Positions 21,368-22,593 of a stretch of DNA of 22,593 nt are shown here, piece by piece. Under the pieces are notes generated by a model. The model was not told the DNA's origin, searched no databases, and was given only the letters and a program-made list of their open reading frames with translations. The DNA is from Conexibacter sp. (GTDB lineage Bacteria; Actinomycetota; Thermoleophilia; Solirubrobacterales; Solirubrobacteraceae). Where the stretch lies: NCBI GenBank assembly GCA_025964295.1, contig JAOPZD010000554.1, positions 1 to 22,593 on the forward strand, written 5' to 3'. Both the position numbers and the translations under genes were made by a program. The number at the start of each line of letters is the position of its first letter. Positions within the stretch are counted from its first letter, which is position 1.

Positions 21368-21385
21368 TCTCAGCAACCTCCCAGC
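21368..21385 (+). promoter_or_regulatory. Direct repeat upstream of the response regulator, candidate autoregulatory site
   Basis: TCTCAGC (21368-21374) and TCCCAGC (21379-21385) repeat at 11-bp spacing, about one helical turn, as expected for dimeric OmpR-type regulators. The repeat lies 25-42 bp before the response regulator ATG. Confidence 0.45.
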
Positions 21386-21409
21386 CGTCCCCGGCACCCT
21401 TTGGTCCAT

Positions 21410-22084
21410 ATGCGCGTCCTCGTGGTCGACGATGAGCTGGCCGTCCGCACGTCCCTGCACCGGGCCCTGGGCCTGGAGCGCTACGACGTCGACCTCGCCC
21501 AGGACGGCCGCGAGGCGCTGGAGCGCGTGGCGGCGGCGCGCTACGACGCGATCGTCCTGGACGTCTCGATGCCGCTGCTCGACGGCCTCGAGGCGTGCCG
21601 CCGGATGCGCGCCGCCGGCGACCGCACGCCGGTCCTGATGCTCACCGCGCGCGACGCGGTCGACGACCGCGTCGCCGGCCTCGACGCCGGCGCCGACGAC
21701 TACCTCGTCAAGCCGTTCGCGCTGCGCGAGCTGCAGGCGCGGCTGCGCGCGCTGCTGCGCCGGGTCGACGGCCCGGCCGACGAGCTGCGCTTCGGCGACC
21801 TCAAGCTCGAGCCCTCCACGCGCGACGTCTGGCGCGGCGAGCGCCGCCTGGAGCTCAGCCGCACCGAGTACGCGCTGCTCGAGCTGTTCCTGCGCCACCC
21901 GCGCCAGGTCCTCGAGCGCTCCGTGGTCTTCGAGCAGGTGTGGGGCTATGACTTCGGCGCCACCTCCAACGTCCTCGGCGTCTACATGGGCTACCTGCGC
22001 CGCAAGACCGAGGCCGGCGGCGAGGCGCGGATCCTGCACACCGTGCGTGGCGTCGGCTACATCCTGCGGGAGGAGCCGGCATGA
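21410..22084 (+). CDS. OmpR/PhoB-family response regulator (MprA-like)
   Basis: The 224-aa transcription factor is activated by phosphotransfer from the downstream kinase. Receiver domain (1-118): acidic pair D7-D8, phosphorylation site D51 in [13 protein letters not shown]79 and K101 in [11 protein letters not shown]-binding domain (about 127-222): a winged helix with [30 protein letters not shown], and [15 protein letters not shown] followed by [12 protein letters not shown]. All active-site residues are intact. It lacks an obvious ribosome binding site. The stop overlaps the kinase ATG, so the pair is translationally coupled. The overall sequence resembles the MprA/TcrA group of actinobacterial envelope-stress regulators. 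Confidence 0.95.
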   Translation: MRVLVVDDELAVRTSLHRALGLERYDVDLAQDGREALERVAAARYDAIVLDVSMPLLDGLEACRRMRAAGDRTPVLMLTARDAVDDRVAGLDAGADDYLVKPFALRELQARLRALLRRVDGPADELRFGDLKLEPSTRDVWRGERRLELSRTEYALLELFLRHPRQVLERSVVFEQVWGYDFGATSNVLGVYMGYLRRKTEAGGEARILHTVRGVGYILREEPA

Positions 22085-22593
22085 CCCTGCGCCGGCGCGT
22101 GACGCTCATGTCCGCGCTGGTGGTGGGAGCGACGCTCGTCCTGGCCTCCGTCGTCTGCTACCTGGTCATGCGCGGCGAGCTGCGCGGCCAGATCGACGAC
22201 TCGCTGCGCGACCAGGGCGCCCAGACCGCCAGGATCCCGCCCGTGGCGGGCGCCCCGCGCGACTTCCCGCGCCGCGTGCCGCAGCCGCTGCGGCGCACCG
22301 GCACCGCGCAGAGCTACGTCCAGTTCGTCACGGTCGCCGGGGTCGTCCGGCGCCCGCCGACGACCACCGACCCGCGCCTTCCCGTCACCGCCCAGACCAA
22401 GGCGCTGGCGCGCTCGGCGACGAGCCGCCGCGTCCTGGAGGACACCCACGCCGACGGCGTCCACGTGCGGATGCTCACCGTCGCGCTGCCGGGCCGCGGT
22501 GCCATGCAGCTCGCGCGCTCGCTGGCCAGCGTCGACCGGGCTCTCTCGCGCCTGCAGATCGTCCTCGCCCTGCTGACCGTGTTCGGCACGGTG
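22081..22593 (+). CDS. Sensor histidine kinase, N-terminal part (cut by right edge)
   Basis: ATG 22081 overlaps the response regulator stop (ATGA) and the frame is open to the window end, 171 codons. Seen so far: a basic N-terminus ([10 protein letters not shown]), first membrane helix (about 10-30, [18 protein letters not shown]), an outer sensor region (about 32-150) with [11 protein letters not shown] and [10 protein letters not shown] strands, and the beginning of the second membrane helix ([12 protein letters not shown]) after a [10 protein letters not shown] stretch. This is the layout of MprB-like kinases. The HAMP, dimerisation and ATPase domains lie outside the window, so kinase function is inferred from this N-terminus and the coupled regulator. 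Confidence 0.88.
   Translation, partial: MTLRRRVTLMSALVVGATLVLASVVCYLVMRGELRGQIDDSLRDQGAQTARIPPVAGAPRDFPRRVPQPLRRTGTAQSYVQFVTVAGVVRRPPTTTDPRLPVTAQTKALARSATSRRVLEDTHADGVHVRMLTVALPGRGAMQLARSLASVDRALSRLQIVLALLTVFGTV

Noticed and set aside
20267..22039. A 590-codon minus-strand frame as the LLM gene
   Set aside because: The first 240 codons lie antisense to the response regulator and do not resemble an oxidoreductase. The family N-terminus ([10 protein letters not shown]) begins just after GTG 21319.
17954..22084. A 1376-codon open frame on the plus strand
   Set aside because: It is antisense to the sigma factor and LLM genes and out of frame with the MFS gene, with a shadow-type composition. 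Only its last 224 codons (response regulator from 21410) are real.
1..22593. CRISPR array
   Set aside because: No regularly spaced short repeats were seen; the only direct repeats are the att copies, arm sites and short operator-like pairs.

Overview
The window is chromosomal DNA from a high-G+C actinomycete-type bacterium. The tatA-tatC-TPR cluster, the ECF sigma factor with a SnoaL-like tail, the MFS/ABC export genes and the probably leaderless starts suggest Actinomycetota, and the gene style resembles Thermoleophilia/Solirubrobacterales. That placement rests on recalled gene style, not on a search.

Layout. (1) 1-2757, housekeeping: a zinc-ribbon protein running off the left edge (minus strand), then a twin-arginine translocation operon tatA-tatC followed by a membrane-anchored TPR protein. 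(2) 2774-2846 is tRNA-Lys(CTT), whose 3' half is an integration site. (3) 2804-7959 is a compact integrated element (element 1). It is bounded by a perfect 59-bp direct repeat and carries a tyrosine integrase, a 150-bp nested inverted repeat, an excisionase-like HTH protein, an unrecognised 146-aa protein, a divergent winged-helix regulator, a 77-aa wHTH-like protein and an HD-domain dNTP triphosphohydrolase. (4) 7901-10169 is an older, decayed relative in tandem (element 2). Its integrase is a scrambled pseudogene with some pieces inverted, its right arm is still recognisable, one intact cargo gene survives (coiled coil plus two membrane segments), and it ends in a degenerate third att copy. 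(5) 10212-13670 (minus strand) encodes secreted proteins: an M15 peptidase, a ScyD/ScyE-like beta-propeller and a vanadium-haloperoxidase-like protein with an altered active-site motif. (6) 13889-17836 (plus) encodes a DrrA/DrrB-type ABC exporter, a Vps62-like protein and a DUF2235 (Tle1-like) putative lipase. (7) 17858-22593 holds an ECF sigma factor divergent from an MFS exporter across a 70-bp symmetric region, an LLM-family flavin oxidoreductase overlapping the MFS gene tail to tail, and an OmpR-type response regulator overlapping a sensor kinase cut by the right edge.

How the parts fit. tRNA-Lys has been hit at least twice by related integrases. A new arrival at a tRNA gene pushes the older one outward, which agrees with the decayed state of element 2 and of its outer att site. 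No replication, conjugation or relaxase gene is visible in either element, so these look like small cargo islands. The dNTPase plus two winged-helix proteins in element 1 is the best candidate here for an uncharacterised defence module, because dGTPase-type enzymes are known to act against phage by depleting dNTPs. The outer chromosomal genes look ordinary for the lineage, apart from the points listed as findings.
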